Assembly (NCBI GenBank): GCA_021818925.1
Contig: JAKASU010000001.1
Coordinates: 377,568-441,567, forward strand
Direction: 5' to 3'
DNA: 64,000 nt
Origin: Microcaldota archaeon
Lineage (GTDB): Archaea; Micrarchaeota; Micrarchaeia; Micrarchaeales; CABMGC01
Below, piece by piece: positions 6,824-15,900 of this stretch. The notes below the pieces were generated by a model. It saw only the letters and a list, made by a program, of their open reading frames with translations, ran no database searches and was not told where the DNA came from. Every line of letters starts with the position of its first letter. The first letter of the stretch is position 1. A program made the translations under genes and the position numbers.

Positions 6824-8896
6824 ATGGCGACAGACCCGATTTGTGGAATGTATGTGAATGGAGCTGACTCAAAATTGAATGGGAAGAGGAACGGCAGGAA
6901 ATACTATTTTTGCAGCGAGAACTGCAAGTTGCAGTTTGAGAAACCAGAGAAGGAGATGCAAACCCTAAAAACTGCTCTGCTAGTTTCATGGCCTCTTACG
7001 ATAATTGTGGTCATACTAACCTATGCTTTGCATCTGGGATACGGTAACTACATAATGTTCGTGCTCGCTAGCGTAGTCCAATTCTACGCTGGGCAGAGGT
7101 TCTACGCAGGCACGATAGATGCAGTAAAGAACAAGTCCGCTAACATGGATACATTGATAGCGATAGGCACTACGGCAGCTTGGGCTTACAGCACCATAGT
7201 GACCTTCATGCCGAACGCCTTTACGGCAGGAGGCGTTTACTTCGACACATCGACAATCATAATATCGCTAATACTGACTGGAACATATATGCAAAGGCTT
7301 GCGGAATCCAGAGCCTCGAACGCAGTTTCGGCTCTCGTAGCATTGCAACCGAAAATAGCACATATCATAGATGGTAAAAAGATATATGACAAGCCCATTG
7401 AAGAAATAAAAACTGGAGACTTGATGCTTGTCAAGCCTGGTGAAAAAATACCGACTGATTCAATAGTAATAGACGGCACTAGCTCGGTTGACGAATCAGT
7501 CATTACAGGAGAGAGTATGCCTGTAACAAAGAGAGTTGGAGATAAAGTTATCGGCGGAACTATAAACGCGACAAGTTCGTTAAGAATCAAAGCAACAAAG
7601 ATTGGGGAAGACACTGCGCTATCGCAGATAATAAAAATCGTGCAGGACGCAGCTTCAAGCAAGGTGCCAATACAAAAGCTTGCGGATAAAATATCTTCAT
7701 ATTTTGTGCCGATTGTAGTGCTTATAGGAATACTCTCATCTTTGGCTTGGTATTTGGTTGGTGGAGTCGGATTAAACATAGCTATACTTATATTCGTAAG
7801 CGTGTTGATAATCGCATGTCCATGTGCATTAGGAATAGCAACACCAGCAGCATTGCTGGTTTCATCTGGAAAGGCTGCCAAGAGCGGGATTTTGGTTAAG
7901 AGCGGTGAAAGCTTGCAGATAGCAAGCAAAGTTGATGTCATAGTTCTTGACAAGACGGGCACACTGACAAAAGGCAAACCTGAAGTCACGGACATAATCT
8001 CAGTTTCAGATTATAGCGAGAAGGAAATACTTAGGTATGCTGCGGTTGCAGAAATGAACTCGGAGCATGTTTTAGGTAAAGCTATAATCGAGAGGGCTAG
8101 GAAAAATAAAATCAGAATTGAATTTCCTAAAAAGTTTACTTACAAGCAAGGTAGCGGAATAATTGCTATAGATAAAAATGGAAAAAGAATTGCCATTGGA
8201 AATAGGGAGCTTTTCAATAAAGAGCAATTAGGTAATCTAGAAAAACAGATAGCGAAGCTGGAATTGCAGGGTAAGACTACATTAGTTGTAGGTGTAGGCG
8301 AACAGGTTGCAGGATTAATTGCGCTTGCAGACGTATTAAAGCAAGATAGCAAAAAGGCGATAAATGCCTTCAAAAATTCAGGAAGAGAGGTTTGGTTAAT
8401 TACTGGCGATAATGAAAGAGTCGCAAATGCAGTAGCGAAACAGCTCGGCATAGAAAATGTTCTCGCACAGACCAAACCTAAAGACAAAATGGAGAAGATA
8501 AAAGAGCTTCAGAGAGATGGAAAAGTAGTTGCCATGGTAGGCGATGGCGTTAACGATGCTCCAGCTCTTACGAAAGCCGATTTAGGCATAGCGATCGGTG
8601 CTGGTACTGAAGTAGCAATACAGGCCGGAGGCATAATCCTAATCAAGAACAATATATACGATGCGTTTATTGCCTTAGAGCTAGGCAAGCGGACCATGAG
8701 CAAGATAAAGCAAAACCTATTCTGGGCTTTTGGTTACAACATAGTGTTGATTCCGATTGCTGCAGGTGCGCTGATACCTGTATTTACAATAAGCATATAT
8801 GGATTTTTGCCGATGCTAGCTGCACTTGCGATGGCTTTCAGTTCTGTTACTGTGGTATCAAACTCGCTGTTGCTCACAAGATTTAAGGCGAAATAG
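6824..8896 (+). CDS. copA: copper-exporting P1B-type ATPase with N-terminal YHS domain
   Basis: It exports monovalent copper (or silver) across the membrane at the cost of ATP. Residues 4-42 are a YHS domain (DPICGM ... [12 protein letters not shown]) in place of the usual heavy-metal domain. Membrane helices follow, then the TGES actuator motif, the CPC metal site in [12 protein letters not shown] at about residue 331, the [11 protein letters not shown] phosphorylation site at about 375 and the [12 protein letters not shown] hinge at about 570. The length of 690 residues is complete. It is the last gene of the metal operon and its end overlaps the convergent integrase gene. Confidence 0.95.
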   Translation: MATDPICGMYVNGADSKLNGKRNGRKYYFCSENCKLQFEKPEKEMQTLKTALLVSWPLTIIVVILTYALHLGYGNYIMFVLASVVQFYAGQRFYAGTIDAVKNKSANMDTLIAIGTTAAWAYSTIVTFMPNAFTAGGVYFDTSTIIISLILTGTYMQRLAESRASNAVSALVALQPKIAHIIDGKKIYDKPIEEIKTGDLMLVKPGEKIPTDSIVIDGTSSVDESVITGESMPVTKRVGDKVIGGTINATSSLRIKATKIGEDTALSQIIKIVQDAASSKVPIQKLADKISSYFVPIVVLIGILSSLAWYLVGGVGLNIAILIFVSVLIIACPCALGIATPAALLVSSGKAAKSGILVKSGESLQIASKVDVIVLDKTGTLTKGKPEVTDIISVSDYSEKEILRYAAVAEMNSEHVLGKAIIERARKNKIRIEFPKKFTYKQGSGIIAIDKNGKRIAIGNRELFNKEQLGNLEKQIAKLELQGKTTLVVGVGEQVAGLIALADVLKQDSKKAINAFKNSGREVWLITGDNERVANAVAKQLGIENVLAQTKPKDKMEKIKELQRDGKVVAMVGDGVNDAPALTKADLGIAIGAGTEVAIQAGGIILIKNNIYDAFIALELGKRTMSKIKQNLFWAFGYNIVLIPIAAGALIPVFTISIYGFLPMLAALAMAFSSVTVVSNSLLLTRFKAK

Positions 8897-9770
8897 ACTT
8901 CGAGAGTGCTTTCAGTGGCGTTATCTTGTCGCTGAAAGCGAAGTCTATGTTCTTGTATAGCTCATCCTTGTCTTTCGCTATATAGCGCATAGTAGTTGAT
9001 GGACTTGCATGTCTCGCGAACCTTGAAGCTAGGACTATGTTGCCATTGGTTGATTTGGCGAATCTCGTTATCGCATAGTGGCGTAAGCTGTGCGTTGTCA
9101 GCCTGTGCAGCGGTCTTGGCCTGTGCGTTGCATACGCCTCTTCCGAAGTCGCGTAAGTCTGGTTTAGGCCAGCCTGCTGTACGACTTCTCGGAAGACGTT
9201 TCTTACATAGTTCAAGTTGATGTAAGGCAGCCCGGTATGGCCGTTATCATTTTCCTTGTAGAAAATGTAGCCTTCCGCTGCCTTAATCTCTTTCTGGTGC
9301 TTGTTCATGAACTCTACCGTTTCTTTGAACAAGTCCAAAGGAATTATGAGCGAATCCATGTGACTTGACTTCTCGCTCTTTATCGTGAGTTCCCGCTTGT
9401 CGAAGTCGATGTTGCTTATGTGCAACTGGCAGACTTCGCCCACTCGAAGACCCATGTGCGCCTGATACTTGAACAGGAGCGCGAATTTCTCGCTTGCGAT
9501 ACCTCTAAAGAAGCGTTGAAGTTCCGGCTCTGTAAAACCCTTGTTTATCGAGCCGTATCTAGGCTCTTTCCTTCTTTTGAAACGCTGAGCGTACGCCTTT
9601 ACCATCACAGACCGCGCAGCCTCAAGCTGCCACTTGGAGGCCGTTCTGCTTGCCTCTTGCACGCTGCTTAGGAAGTCCTTGAAAACGAACCCCGAACCCG
9701 CGTTTTCAGGCTTCCTGCTTGATGTCTTGTCTCTGGTTTTGAACCCAGAGCCATAGACGCTAGATTTCAA
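8883..9770 (-). CDS. tyrosine recombinase / archaeal integrase
   Basis: The C-terminal domain has the catalytic set: Arg in [21 protein letters not shown] (HxxR), a later His in [12 protein letters not shown] with the Tyr nucleophile in MRYI. The N-terminal part is a short DNA-binding region ([24 protein letters not shown]). The reading frame continues unbroken into the tRNA-Trp gene, but the first plausible start beyond it is a TTG at 9770, just past the tRNA end; the first ATG (9605) would remove the DNA-binding region. It probably integrates the element at the tRNA 3' end. It overlaps the convergent ATPase by 14 bases. Confidence 0.85.
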   Translation of the reverse strand: MKSSVYGSGFKTRDKTSSRKPENAGSGFVFKDFLSSVQEASRTASKWQLEAARSVMVKAYAQRFKRRKEPRYGSINKGFTEPELQRFFRGIASEKFALLFKYQAHMGLRVGEVCQLHISNIDFDKRELTIKSEKSSHMDSLIIPLDLFKETVEFMNKHQKEIKAAEGYIFYKENDNGHTGLPYINLNYVRNVFREVVQQAGLNQTYATSEEAYATHRPRPLHRLTTHSLRHYAITRFAKSTNGNIVLASRFARHASPSTTMRYIAKDKDELYKNIDFAFSDKITPLKALSKSISP

Positions 9771-9796
9771 TGGGGTTGCCGAGATTTGAACTCGGA
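9771..9796. repeat. right attachment repeat inside tRNA-Trp
   Basis: The copy of the 26-bp direct repeat that belongs to the intact tRNA-Trp: discriminator, acceptor 3' strand, T arm and one variable-loop base. Identical to 2394-2419. Confidence 0.75.
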
Positions 9797-9910
9797 CATG
9801 CAGGTTACGCCCGATCGCTTTGATCCGCTCCAAATCCTAATCATCGCCAAAGGCTCAATTATTTTGAAACATCTGGAGCCTGCCGCGCTGCCAGGTTACG
9901 CCACAACCCC
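9771..9910 (-). tRNA. tRNA-Trp (CCA) with 67-base intron
   Basis: Mature parts fold well: acceptor GGGGTTG/CAACCCC with discriminator A, D arm GCGT...GCGC, anticodon stem GCAGG/CCTGC, loop CTCCAGA with anticodon CCA, T arm CCGAG-TTCAAAT-CTCGG. A 67-base intron interrupts the anticodon loop after position 37, the canonical archaeal place (about 9806-9872). It contains GCGATGA, one mismatch from a box C consensus; archaeal tRNA-Trp introns are known to act as box C/D guides, but no clear box D is visible here. It is the integration target. Confidence 0.9.
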
Positions 9911-9966
9911 TTGCATTAGAGCATAAGCTATTAATCTTAAAATACCGAGCAGTAGAACTGGTCCTG

Positions 9967-10575
9967 ATGATAAAATACATACTCTTTGACCTAGGGGGAG
10001 TGGTGATCGACTTCTACAACGAAGACGATTATTACCCATACATCTCCAGGATAAGCGGCATACGGGAAGAAAGGGTCGCGAGGATCATAAACTACGACAT
10101 AAGGGTCGACCTGGACAGGGGCACCGTCCCGCAGAAGGTTTTTGAAAGGAAGATGATGCAACAGTTTGGGATAAAGCGCAAACAGATACAATGGTACGAA
10201 TTCTACACGAAGAAGGCAACGCTCTACAGGGGCACGCTCGACATAATAAGTAGGCTGCACGGGAAGTACAAGGTCGGCTACCTTTCCAATACGGACAGGT
10301 CCAGGTACACGTACACTGTCGGGAAGCTGCTTAAGCCATACCTCAAGCTCTTTGACTACAGGTTCGCCTCGTGCGACATACACCTCAGGAAGCCGGGAAA
10401 GGAGATATACAGGTACGCGCTTCGCAGGATGCACGCGAAGGCCGGCGAGACCGTATTCATAGACAACCAGATAGAGAACGTCGTGGGTGCCAACAAGGCA
10501 GGCATAAAGTCTATATTGTTTACAAACGCTAAGGATTTGGAGAAAAGGCTAAGGAAGATGGGCATAGGGTTGTAG
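9967..10575 (+). CDS. HAD-superfamily hydrolase
   Basis: Motif I is FDLGGVVID with Asp nucleophile; the second Asp is replaced by Gly, as in YihX-like members. Motif II is YLSNTD, motif III is the Lys in LRKPGKEIY and motif IV is VFIDNQIENVVGA. The length of 202 residues with a helical cap is that of a subfamily IA phosphatase. The substrate cannot be told. It runs two bases ahead of proS in the same direction and is probably co-transcribed. Confidence 0.85.
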   Translation: MIKYILFDLGGVVIDFYNEDDYYPYISRISGIREERVARIINYDIRVDLDRGTVPQKVFERKMMQQFGIKRKQIQWYEFYTKKATLYRGTLDIISRLHGKYKVGYLSNTDRSRYTYTVGKLLKPYLKLFDYRFASCDIHLRKPGKEIYRYALRRMHAKAGETVFIDNQIENVVGANKAGIKSILFTNAKDLEKRLRKMGIGL

Positions 10576-10576
10576 C

Positions 10577-12037
10577 ATGGCGAAGGAAGAGGCGGAGAAG
10601 AAGGGCATAACTGTCAAAAAAGACGACAGCTTCTCCGAATGGTACACCCAGGTGATCGAGAAGACGGAGTTCGTAGGTTATACCTCTGTTTCCGGAGGGC
10701 TTGCATTCAGGCCGGACGGCTATTTTGTGTGGGAGACCGTGCAGCGCGCGATAGATTCCGAGTTCAAAAGGATCGGAATAAGCAACGTCTACTTCCCGAT
10801 GCTTATCCCAGAGCGCTTGCTGGAAAAGGAAAAGGAGCATGTTGCGGGGTTCGCTCCGGAGGTCGCGTGGGTAACGCACGCTGGAAAATCAAAGCTTGAG
10901 GAGCGGCTAGCGGTAAGGCCCACTTCTGAGACGATAATGTATGAGAGCTTCGCCAAGTGGGTGAGGTCGTGGAGGGATCTTCCGCTGCGCACCAACCAGT
11001 GGAACTCGGTGATAAGATGGGAGTTCAAGCACCCTACGCCCCTGCTCAGAAGCAGGGAATTCCTGTGGAACGAAGGGCATACTGTGTTTGCGTCGCGCGA
11101 AGAAGCCGATGCAGAACGTGGCCAAATACTAGGCATATACGAGAAGGCGCTAAAGGACTACCTGGCGCTTCCAGGAATACCTGGCATGAAGACCGATTCC
11201 GAGAAGTTTGCCGGAGCCGAGGCAAGCTACAGCATAGAGCATCTGGTTCCTGACGGTTGGGCGATACAGGGGCCGGACTTCCACAGCGACGGTCAAAAAT
11301 TCGCAAAAGCGTTCGGCATAGAGTTCATAAACAAGGAAGGGAAGAAGGAGTTCGCATACCAGAACACCTTCGCATTCACTACAAGAGAGCTAGGAACGAT
11401 GATAATGGTTCACGGTGATGATAAAGGCCTGGTACTCCCGCCTCCTGTTGCAAGAATACAGGCGGTGATAGTGCCAATCTACACGGATGCAAACAAGGAA
11501 AACGTAATCAAGATGGCACGAGAACTGGCTAAAAAACTGCAAGGTTCGGTCAGGTCGTACGTTGATGACAACGACGCCTATTCTCCGGGCTGGAAGTTCA
11601 ACAACTGGGAATTGCTCGGTGTTCCGCTCAGGCTGGAGATAGGCGAAAGGGACATTAAGGCCGATAAAGTTGTAGCGGCGAGGAGAGACACATCTGAGAA
11701 ACGCGACGTTAAAATGAATGATGTCGGGAAGGAGGTTGCCCATCTGCTTGGCGAGATACACGAAAACCTGTACAGGCGCGCGAAGAAGTTCATGGACGAG
11801 AACACGCACGAGATCGAGACGTATGCCGGGCTGAAGAAGATTGTCGAGAGCAAGCGCGGCGGCATCGCGCAGGGCGGCTGGTGCGGCTCCGCAGAGTGCG
11901 AGGCGAAGGTCAAGGAGGAGACGGGAGCGAAGATAACAAACATGCCCTTCGACGCGCAGAAGAAGGCGAAGGGAAGGAAGTGCGCGGTCTGCGGGGAGGA
12001 GGCGAAGTTCATTGCAAACTTCGCAAGGTCATACTGA
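10577..12037 (+). CDS. proS: prolyl-tRNA synthetase (archaeal/eukaryal type)
   Basis: A class II synthetase that charges tRNA-Pro. Motif 2 is seen in RTNQWNSVIRWEF...LLRSREFLWNEGHT and motif 3 near GLVLPPPVARIQ. The C-terminal zinc-binding extension with GGWCGSAECEAKVKEE and KCAVCGEEAKF, and the final Tyr, mark the archaeal/eukaryal form. The length of 486 residues is complete. It follows the HAD gene almost directly. A tRNA-Pro lies elsewhere in the window at 24620. Confidence 0.96.
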   Translation: MAKEEAEKKGITVKKDDSFSEWYTQVIEKTEFVGYTSVSGGLAFRPDGYFVWETVQRAIDSEFKRIGISNVYFPMLIPERLLEKEKEHVAGFAPEVAWVTHAGKSKLEERLAVRPTSETIMYESFAKWVRSWRDLPLRTNQWNSVIRWEFKHPTPLLRSREFLWNEGHTVFASREEADAERGQILGIYEKALKDYLALPGIPGMKTDSEKFAGAEASYSIEHLVPDGWAIQGPDFHSDGQKFAKAFGIEFINKEGKKEFAYQNTFAFTTRELGTMIMVHGDDKGLVLPPPVARIQAVIVPIYTDANKENVIKMARELAKKLQGSVRSYVDDNDAYSPGWKFNNWELLGVPLRLEIGERDIKADKVVAARRDTSEKRDVKMNDVGKEVAHLLGEIHENLYRRAKKFMDENTHEIETYAGLKKIVESKRGGIAQGGWCGSAECEAKVKEETGAKITNMPFDAQKKAKGRKCAVCGEEAKFIANFARSY

Positions 12038-12057
12038 ACCATACGTCAGGAAGCTTA

Positions 12058-12897
12058 ATGTCAGATATCCTGGTACTTGTGCTTTTGCTGATCGGGGTTA
12101 CCGCGGGCTTCATAGGCGCGCTCACGGGCCTGGGCGGCGGGGTGGTTTTGGTGCCTCTGCTAACGCTGCTGCTCGGCGTGTCGATAGCGTACGCGTCGGG
12201 CGCCAGCCTCATCGCCACAATAGCCACGTCCAGCGCCGCCGGCGGGGTCTACATAAGGGACAGGATAACCAACGTGAAGATAGGCATGTCGCTCGAGATA
12301 GCGACGACGCTCGGGGCCATCATAGGCGCGCTTATAGCGGGGCTCATCTACGCGGCGGGACTGGACTCCATAGTATACATAGTGTTCGGGCTGGCGCTGC
12401 TCTCATCGATATACCTCATGGTCAGGAAGAGGTCCAGGAGGAAGGTCGCACAGGACTCCACTACTAAGCGGCTGCAGCTCACTGGCGAGTACACCGATGC
12501 TGCGACGGGCAGGACCGTACGCTACTACGGCGCAAGGTGGTGGGCCGGTGAGGCGGTCATGCTCATGGCCGGAGTGCTCTCCGGGCTGCTCGGGATAGGT
12601 TCCGGGGCACTGAAGGTGCTGGGGATGGACTGGGTGATGAACCTGCCGACGAAGGTGAGCACCGCAACAAGCAACTTCATGATAGGCGTTACCGCAGCGG
12701 CGGGGAGCGTGATCTTCTGGGAGCTCGGGTACGTGCAGCCCTTCCTTGCCGGGACCACTGCGATAGGCGTGCTCGCGGGCGCGGTGCTGGGCTCGGTGGT
12801 CTTCGAGAGGCTGGCCAGCGGAAGGGTCAGGCTGCTGTTCATATTTGTGCTTGTTGCGCTTGCGGCTGAGATGCTGCTTAGAGGCGTGGGCCTATGA
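12058..12897 (+). CDS. TauE/SafE family membrane permease
   Basis: A 279-residue membrane protein with two hydrophobic repeats each bearing the family signature: GFIGALTGLGGGVVLVPLL near the start and GVLSGLLGIGSGALKVLGMDW in the second half. The family includes exporters of sulfite, sulfoacetate and related sulfur anions. I chose the ATG at 12058 because upstream codons in frame are shadow coding of proS. It overlaps by four bases the DUF1634 gene downstream, a frequent partner. Confidence 0.9.
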   Translation: MSDILVLVLLLIGVTAGFIGALTGLGGGVVLVPLLTLLLGVSIAYASGASLIATIATSSAAGGVYIRDRITNVKIGMSLEIATTLGAIIGALIAGLIYAAGLDSIVYIVFGLALLSSIYLMVRKRSRRKVAQDSTTKRLQLTGEYTDAATGRTVRYYGARWWAGEAVMLMAGVLSGLLGIGSGALKVLGMDWVMNLPTKVSTATSNFMIGVTAAAGSVIFWELGYVQPFLAGTTAIGVLAGAVLGSVVFERLASGRVRLLFIFVLVALAAEMLLRGVGL

Positions 12898-13283
12898 GGA
12901 TAAGGATGCAGGAGGGCATAGGATTCACGCTCCGCTTCGGGGTGGCGATAAGCGTGCTGCTCGTCATCGCTGGGCTTGCCTTAATGTTCGCGGACGGGGG
13001 CGGAGGCGGCTACACGCTCTCCCAGATTGCATCGACCAGCTCACGAGTCAACACCTCGCTCTTCTCGCTTTCGGCCATTGCAGCCGCGGCGCAGAACCTG
13101 GACGGGCTGGGCTTCGTGCTGCTCGGCCTTGTGGTCCTTGTCGCGACGCCCATCGCGAGGGTCGTCCTATCGATAGCAGCATTCGCGTCGGAGCGCAGCC
13201 TGCTCTACACCGCCATAACTCTGATAGTGCTGATAAACCTGCTCGTGGCGCTGCTTATCGTTCCGGGAATAATCGCAGGTTGA
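12894..13283 (+). CDS. DUF1634 family membrane protein
   Basis: A 129-residue protein with three hydrophobic helices. LDGLGFVLLGLVVLVATPIARV resembles the DUF1634 family, whose genes often follow TauE/SafE permeases. The ATGA overlap with the permease indicates coupled translation, so the two probably form a complex for sulfur-anion export. The biochemical role of DUF1634 is unknown. Confidence 0.8.
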   Translation: MRIRMQEGIGFTLRFGVAISVLLVIAGLALMFADGGGGGYTLSQIASTSSRVNTSLFSLSAIAAAAQNLDGLGFVLLGLVVLVATPIARVVLSIAAFASERSLLYTAITLIVLINLLVALLIVPGIIAG

Positions 13284-13359
13284 GCGTCAGACACGAAGTT
13301 TTTTCATCACAGATCAGAAATACCTCGTGTCATCACAAGTATCTTCCGCCGCCCAAGGC

Positions 13360-14229
13360 TTATATGGTAAGCAGGTAGGCGAAGAATATCAGGAAGGCGC
13401 TGAGCACGAGCTTCCTGGTGAGGCTGCCCTCCTTGAAGATCATGCCGCCTATGGCCACCGTGATTATTACGTAAAAGGCGTTGCTGAGTGGCTGGGCGAG
13501 TGCCACGGGAACCAGGACCAGGGCGAGGTAATAGGAAAGCCTGTAGCCTGAAGTGAGCAGCGATGCAAGAAGGGTAGGCAGCCTGTATGACCTAAAGGTC
13601 TCAACCATCTCTCCTATGCCCTTGTACTTCCAGGTTATGAAGAGCGTGAAGAAGGCGGCCATCGATACGCTCGACACTATGAAGAAGGTGTACGGATTTA
13701 TCCCTGAGATTGCGGGCTTGTTGAGCAGCGCCGCAAGCCCGGAAACTACAACGGCGAAGAGCAGCACGTACTTGTACTTGCTGCTTTCGAACGACTGCTT
13801 GCCGTCGGCTCTTTTCGGCTCCCTGAAGAACATCATGTACGTCGCGACTATCATGCCCAGTATGCCGATGTACTGGACGCTGCTCAGCTGCTCGTTAAGC
13901 AGCAGGAACGCGAGAACGACCACGATCAGCGTCGGCAGGCTGCTGAACACCGCCGATGAGGCGGAGAGCTCGCTGTGCCTGAACGCCCTTGCGGCGAGCA
14001 GGTAGCTGTAGGCGTTGAGGGCGCTCCACGCGATTATGAAGATAATCTCCCAGGCGCCGATGTCGAAGCTGGCGAACGGGAGGAAGACAAGCGATACGAG
14101 GGCCACGAACGGGGAGACGGTGGCGCTGAACCTCGTTGCATACTCTCTTTTCAGCGCGTTCTTCTCCACAAGGGTTGCGAGCCCGCTCAGTATAGATGAT
14201 ATGAGAACGAGGTAGTACCACTCTATCAT
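13360..14229 (-). CDS. EamA/DMT-family transporter
   Basis: A 289-residue protein with about ten hydrophobic helices in two halves, as in the drug/metabolite transporter superfamily. The second half has the typical FALVLVPVALAQPLSNAFYVIITVAIGGMIFKE pattern before a short tail. Its substrate cannot be told. It lies alone on the minus strand, with the SIMPL-domain gene upstream in the same direction about 10 bases away, so the two may be co-transcribed. Confidence 0.8.
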   Translation of the reverse strand: MIEWYYLVLISSILSGLATLVEKNALKREYATRFSATVSPFVALVSLVFLPFASFDIGAWEIIFIIAWSALNAYSYLLAARAFRHSELSASSAVFSSLPTLIVVVLAFLLLNEQLSSVQYIGILGMIVATYMMFFREPKRADGKQSFESSKYKYVLLFAVVVSGLAALLNKPAISGINPYTFFIVSSVSMAAFFTLFITWKYKGIGEMVETFRSYRLPTLLASLLTSGYRLSYYLALVLVPVALAQPLSNAFYVIITVAIGGMIFKEGSLTRKLVLSAFLIFFAYLLTI

Positions 14230-14241
14230 GCGAGCACGCCG

Positions 14242-15009
14242 CTAGTGCACGTTGAATACAACATATATGCTTTTAGTTACGGTTGCCCTGCCGACGAAGA
14301 ACGTCTGGTTCGAGGCCGCGCTTGCTGCGGAGAAGGTGCCGTAGTTAGGATAGAAGACGTAGCCGCCCTGGACCGTGATGTTCTGCACGGTCACCTGCCT
14401 ACCGCCAGAGAGTGCGCTAGCCTGGCCGGTCGCGTTGGCTATGGCGAGGGAAAGGGCCTGCTGCTGCATGCCCGATTGCTGCTGAGCGGAAAGTTTTGCT
14501 GATATGCCGCTTATGCTTATGCCGCCTATCGCGCTTAATGCTGATACCGCGCTGTCCGTGCTTGAGGCTTCGGGCAGGGTGACAAGAAGATACTCAGATG
14601 CCTTGTAGAACCTGAACGGCGAGGGACAGATCGTAGTGGTTAAAGGGTAGGCAGGATAGTATGCGGGAGTGCAGTTGCTGGCCGGGTATACGTTATAGGA
14701 CTGCGTCTGGATCGCGCTCGCGTTGCCGTTCAGGAAGGGCAGAAGGGTGGTGTTGAGCGAACCAGCTATGGCGCTCAGGTTGGAAACCGCGCCTGCGGCG
14801 GTTGCGCCTGTGGCGTTGAGGAATAGTGTCATCTGGGCCTGGCTCGGGACCGCGCTGACAGAGCCGCTTGCGGAAACTGTTATCAAAGACAGACGCTGCG
14901 GAGCTCCTTGGAGTATCGCGTAGCCTATGAAGGCAAGCGAGAGCGCTATCAGTATAGGAAATATCAGGAAACGCACACTCGGCCCCACATCAAGCTCGGT
15001 CTTCGCCAT
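14242..15009 (-). CDS. SIMPL-domain (DUF541) secreted protein
   Basis: Residues of the ATG at 15009 begin MAKTELDVG, followed by one membrane helix and then LITVSASGSVSAVPSQAQMTL, the usual opening of the SIMPL domain. The 255-residue length and the C-terminal ATVTKSIYVVFNV strand also fit. Upstream in-frame codons belong to tRNA-Gln and were excluded. The protein is probably anchored outside the membrane. Family function is poorly known. Confidence 0.8.
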   Translation of the reverse strand: MAKTELDVGPSVRFLIFPILIALSLAFIGYAILQGAPQRLSLITVSASGSVSAVPSQAQMTLFLNATGATAAGAVSNLSAIAGSLNTTLLPFLNGNASAIQTQSYNVYPASNCTPAYYPAYPLTTTICPSPFRFYKASEYLLVTLPEASSTDSAVSALSAIGGISISGISAKLSAQQQSGMQQQALSLAIANATGQASALSGGRQVTVQNITVQGGYVFYPNYGTFSAASAASNQTFFVGRATVTKSIYVVFNVH

Positions 15010-15047
15010 ACCATCATGCAGTATTCCCTGCCAACATTTTAAAGAGC

Positions 15048-15120
15048 TAGCCCCGATCGGATTCGAACCGATGTACATGGGTCCAAAGCCCATGGTCCTT
15101 GGCCGCTAGACGACGGGGCT
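15048..15120 (-). tRNA. tRNA-Gln (TTG)
   Basis: The minus strand folds as AGCCCCG/CGGGGCT acceptor, D arm with GTCTAGCGGCCAAGGAC, anticodon stem ATGGG/CCCAT, loop CTTTGGA with anticodon TTG, and T arm ATCGG-TTCGAAT-CCGAT. No intron. It sits just upstream of the SIMPL gene. Confidence 0.93.
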
Positions 15121-15174
15121 GCACGTGGTATAATGGCTCTTTTATTATTAACGTTTTGTTGCCAAATGTAAACG

Positions 15175-15900
15175 ATGACAGTCAAGCTGTACTGGAAGGA
15201 CGCGTACCTGAAGGAGTTCGATTCCGTGGTGGAGCGCGTTGACGGAAACATTGTAGTGCTGAGAGAGACCGCTTTCTACCCTACGGGCGGAGGGGTGCTC
15301 AACGACACCGGGACGCTCACAGTCAACGGGACAGGTTGCAGGGTCGCAGACGTAACCAAGGAGGGCGATACAATATTCCACCACATCGAAGGCGTACCGC
15401 AGATAAATGCTGGAGATTCTGCTCACGGAGAGATAGACTGGAACAGGAGGTACTCGCTTATGCGCTACCATACGGCCGTTCACCTGATGGACGGCATAGT
15501 GGAGAAGAGTTATCAGAACGGAGGGATAACCGGCGGCACTATCTTTCCGGACAGGGCGAGGATGGACTTCGCGATGGAGAACTTGAACAGGGAGCTGGCG
15601 CAGAAGATAGTAGACGAGACGAACTCTGCGGCGAACGAGGGGCACAAGGTGTCATCGAAGATGATAAGCCGCGATGAAGCGCTCTCAATGCCGAACCTTG
15701 CAAGGACCGAACCCGGCAGAAAGCTCATAGAGAGCATGCCCGAGGTAAGGGTCGTGGAGATAGAGGGCATAGACGTTCAGTCAGACGGCGGCCTGCACGT
15801 TGCCGACACGAAGGAGATCGGGAAGCTTTTTCTCTCTAAATTCGAAAACAAGGGAAAGCACAGCAAGAGGATCGAGATTACGCTTGGTGAATCGAAATGA
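15175..15900 (+). CDS. alaX: alanyl-tRNA editing protein AlaX
   Basis: A free editing domain that hydrolyses mischarged Ser- or Gly-tRNA-Ala. The N-terminal barrel has AFYPTGGG, and the catalytic HxxxH zinc motif lies in RYHTAVHLMDG near residues 100-104. The second zinc motif, usually CGGTH, reads DGGLH here, so one Cys ligand is replaced by Asp. The length of 241 residues fits the AlaX-M group. It overlaps the DUF3850 gene by four bases. Confidence 0.9.
   Translation: MTVKLYWKDAYLKEFDSVVERVDGNIVVLRETAFYPTGGGVLNDTGTLTVNGTGCRVADVTKEGDTIFHHIEGVPQINAGDSAHGEIDWNRRYSLMRYHTAVHLMDGIVEKSYQNGGITGGTIFPDRARMDFAMENLNRELAQKIVDETNSAANEGHKVSSKMISRDEALSMPNLARTEPGRKLIESMPEVRVVEIEGIDVQSDGGLHVADTKEIGKLFLSKFENKGKHSKRIEITLGESK

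Larger units (their letters stand above)
2394..9796. mobile_element. integrated element in tRNA-Trp carrying copper resistance
   Basis: A 7.4-kb segment is bounded by a perfect 26-bp direct repeat, 2394-2419 and 9771-9796. The repeat equals the discriminator, acceptor 3' strand and T arm of tRNA-Trp. The tyrosine recombinase gene lies directly beside the intact tRNA, as in archaeal integrative plasmids and viruses that use tRNA 3' ends as attachment sites. Cargo is a divergent copper module, two secreted or membrane proteins and a structured non-coding region. Base composition is more AT-rich than the flanks. No replication gene was recognised, so it may be a degraded plasmid or a genomic island. 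Confidence 0.75.

Noticed and set aside
11881..12057. N-terminal extension of the TauE/SafE protein
   Set aside because: Out-of-frame reading of the proS end; the membrane protein begins at 12058.
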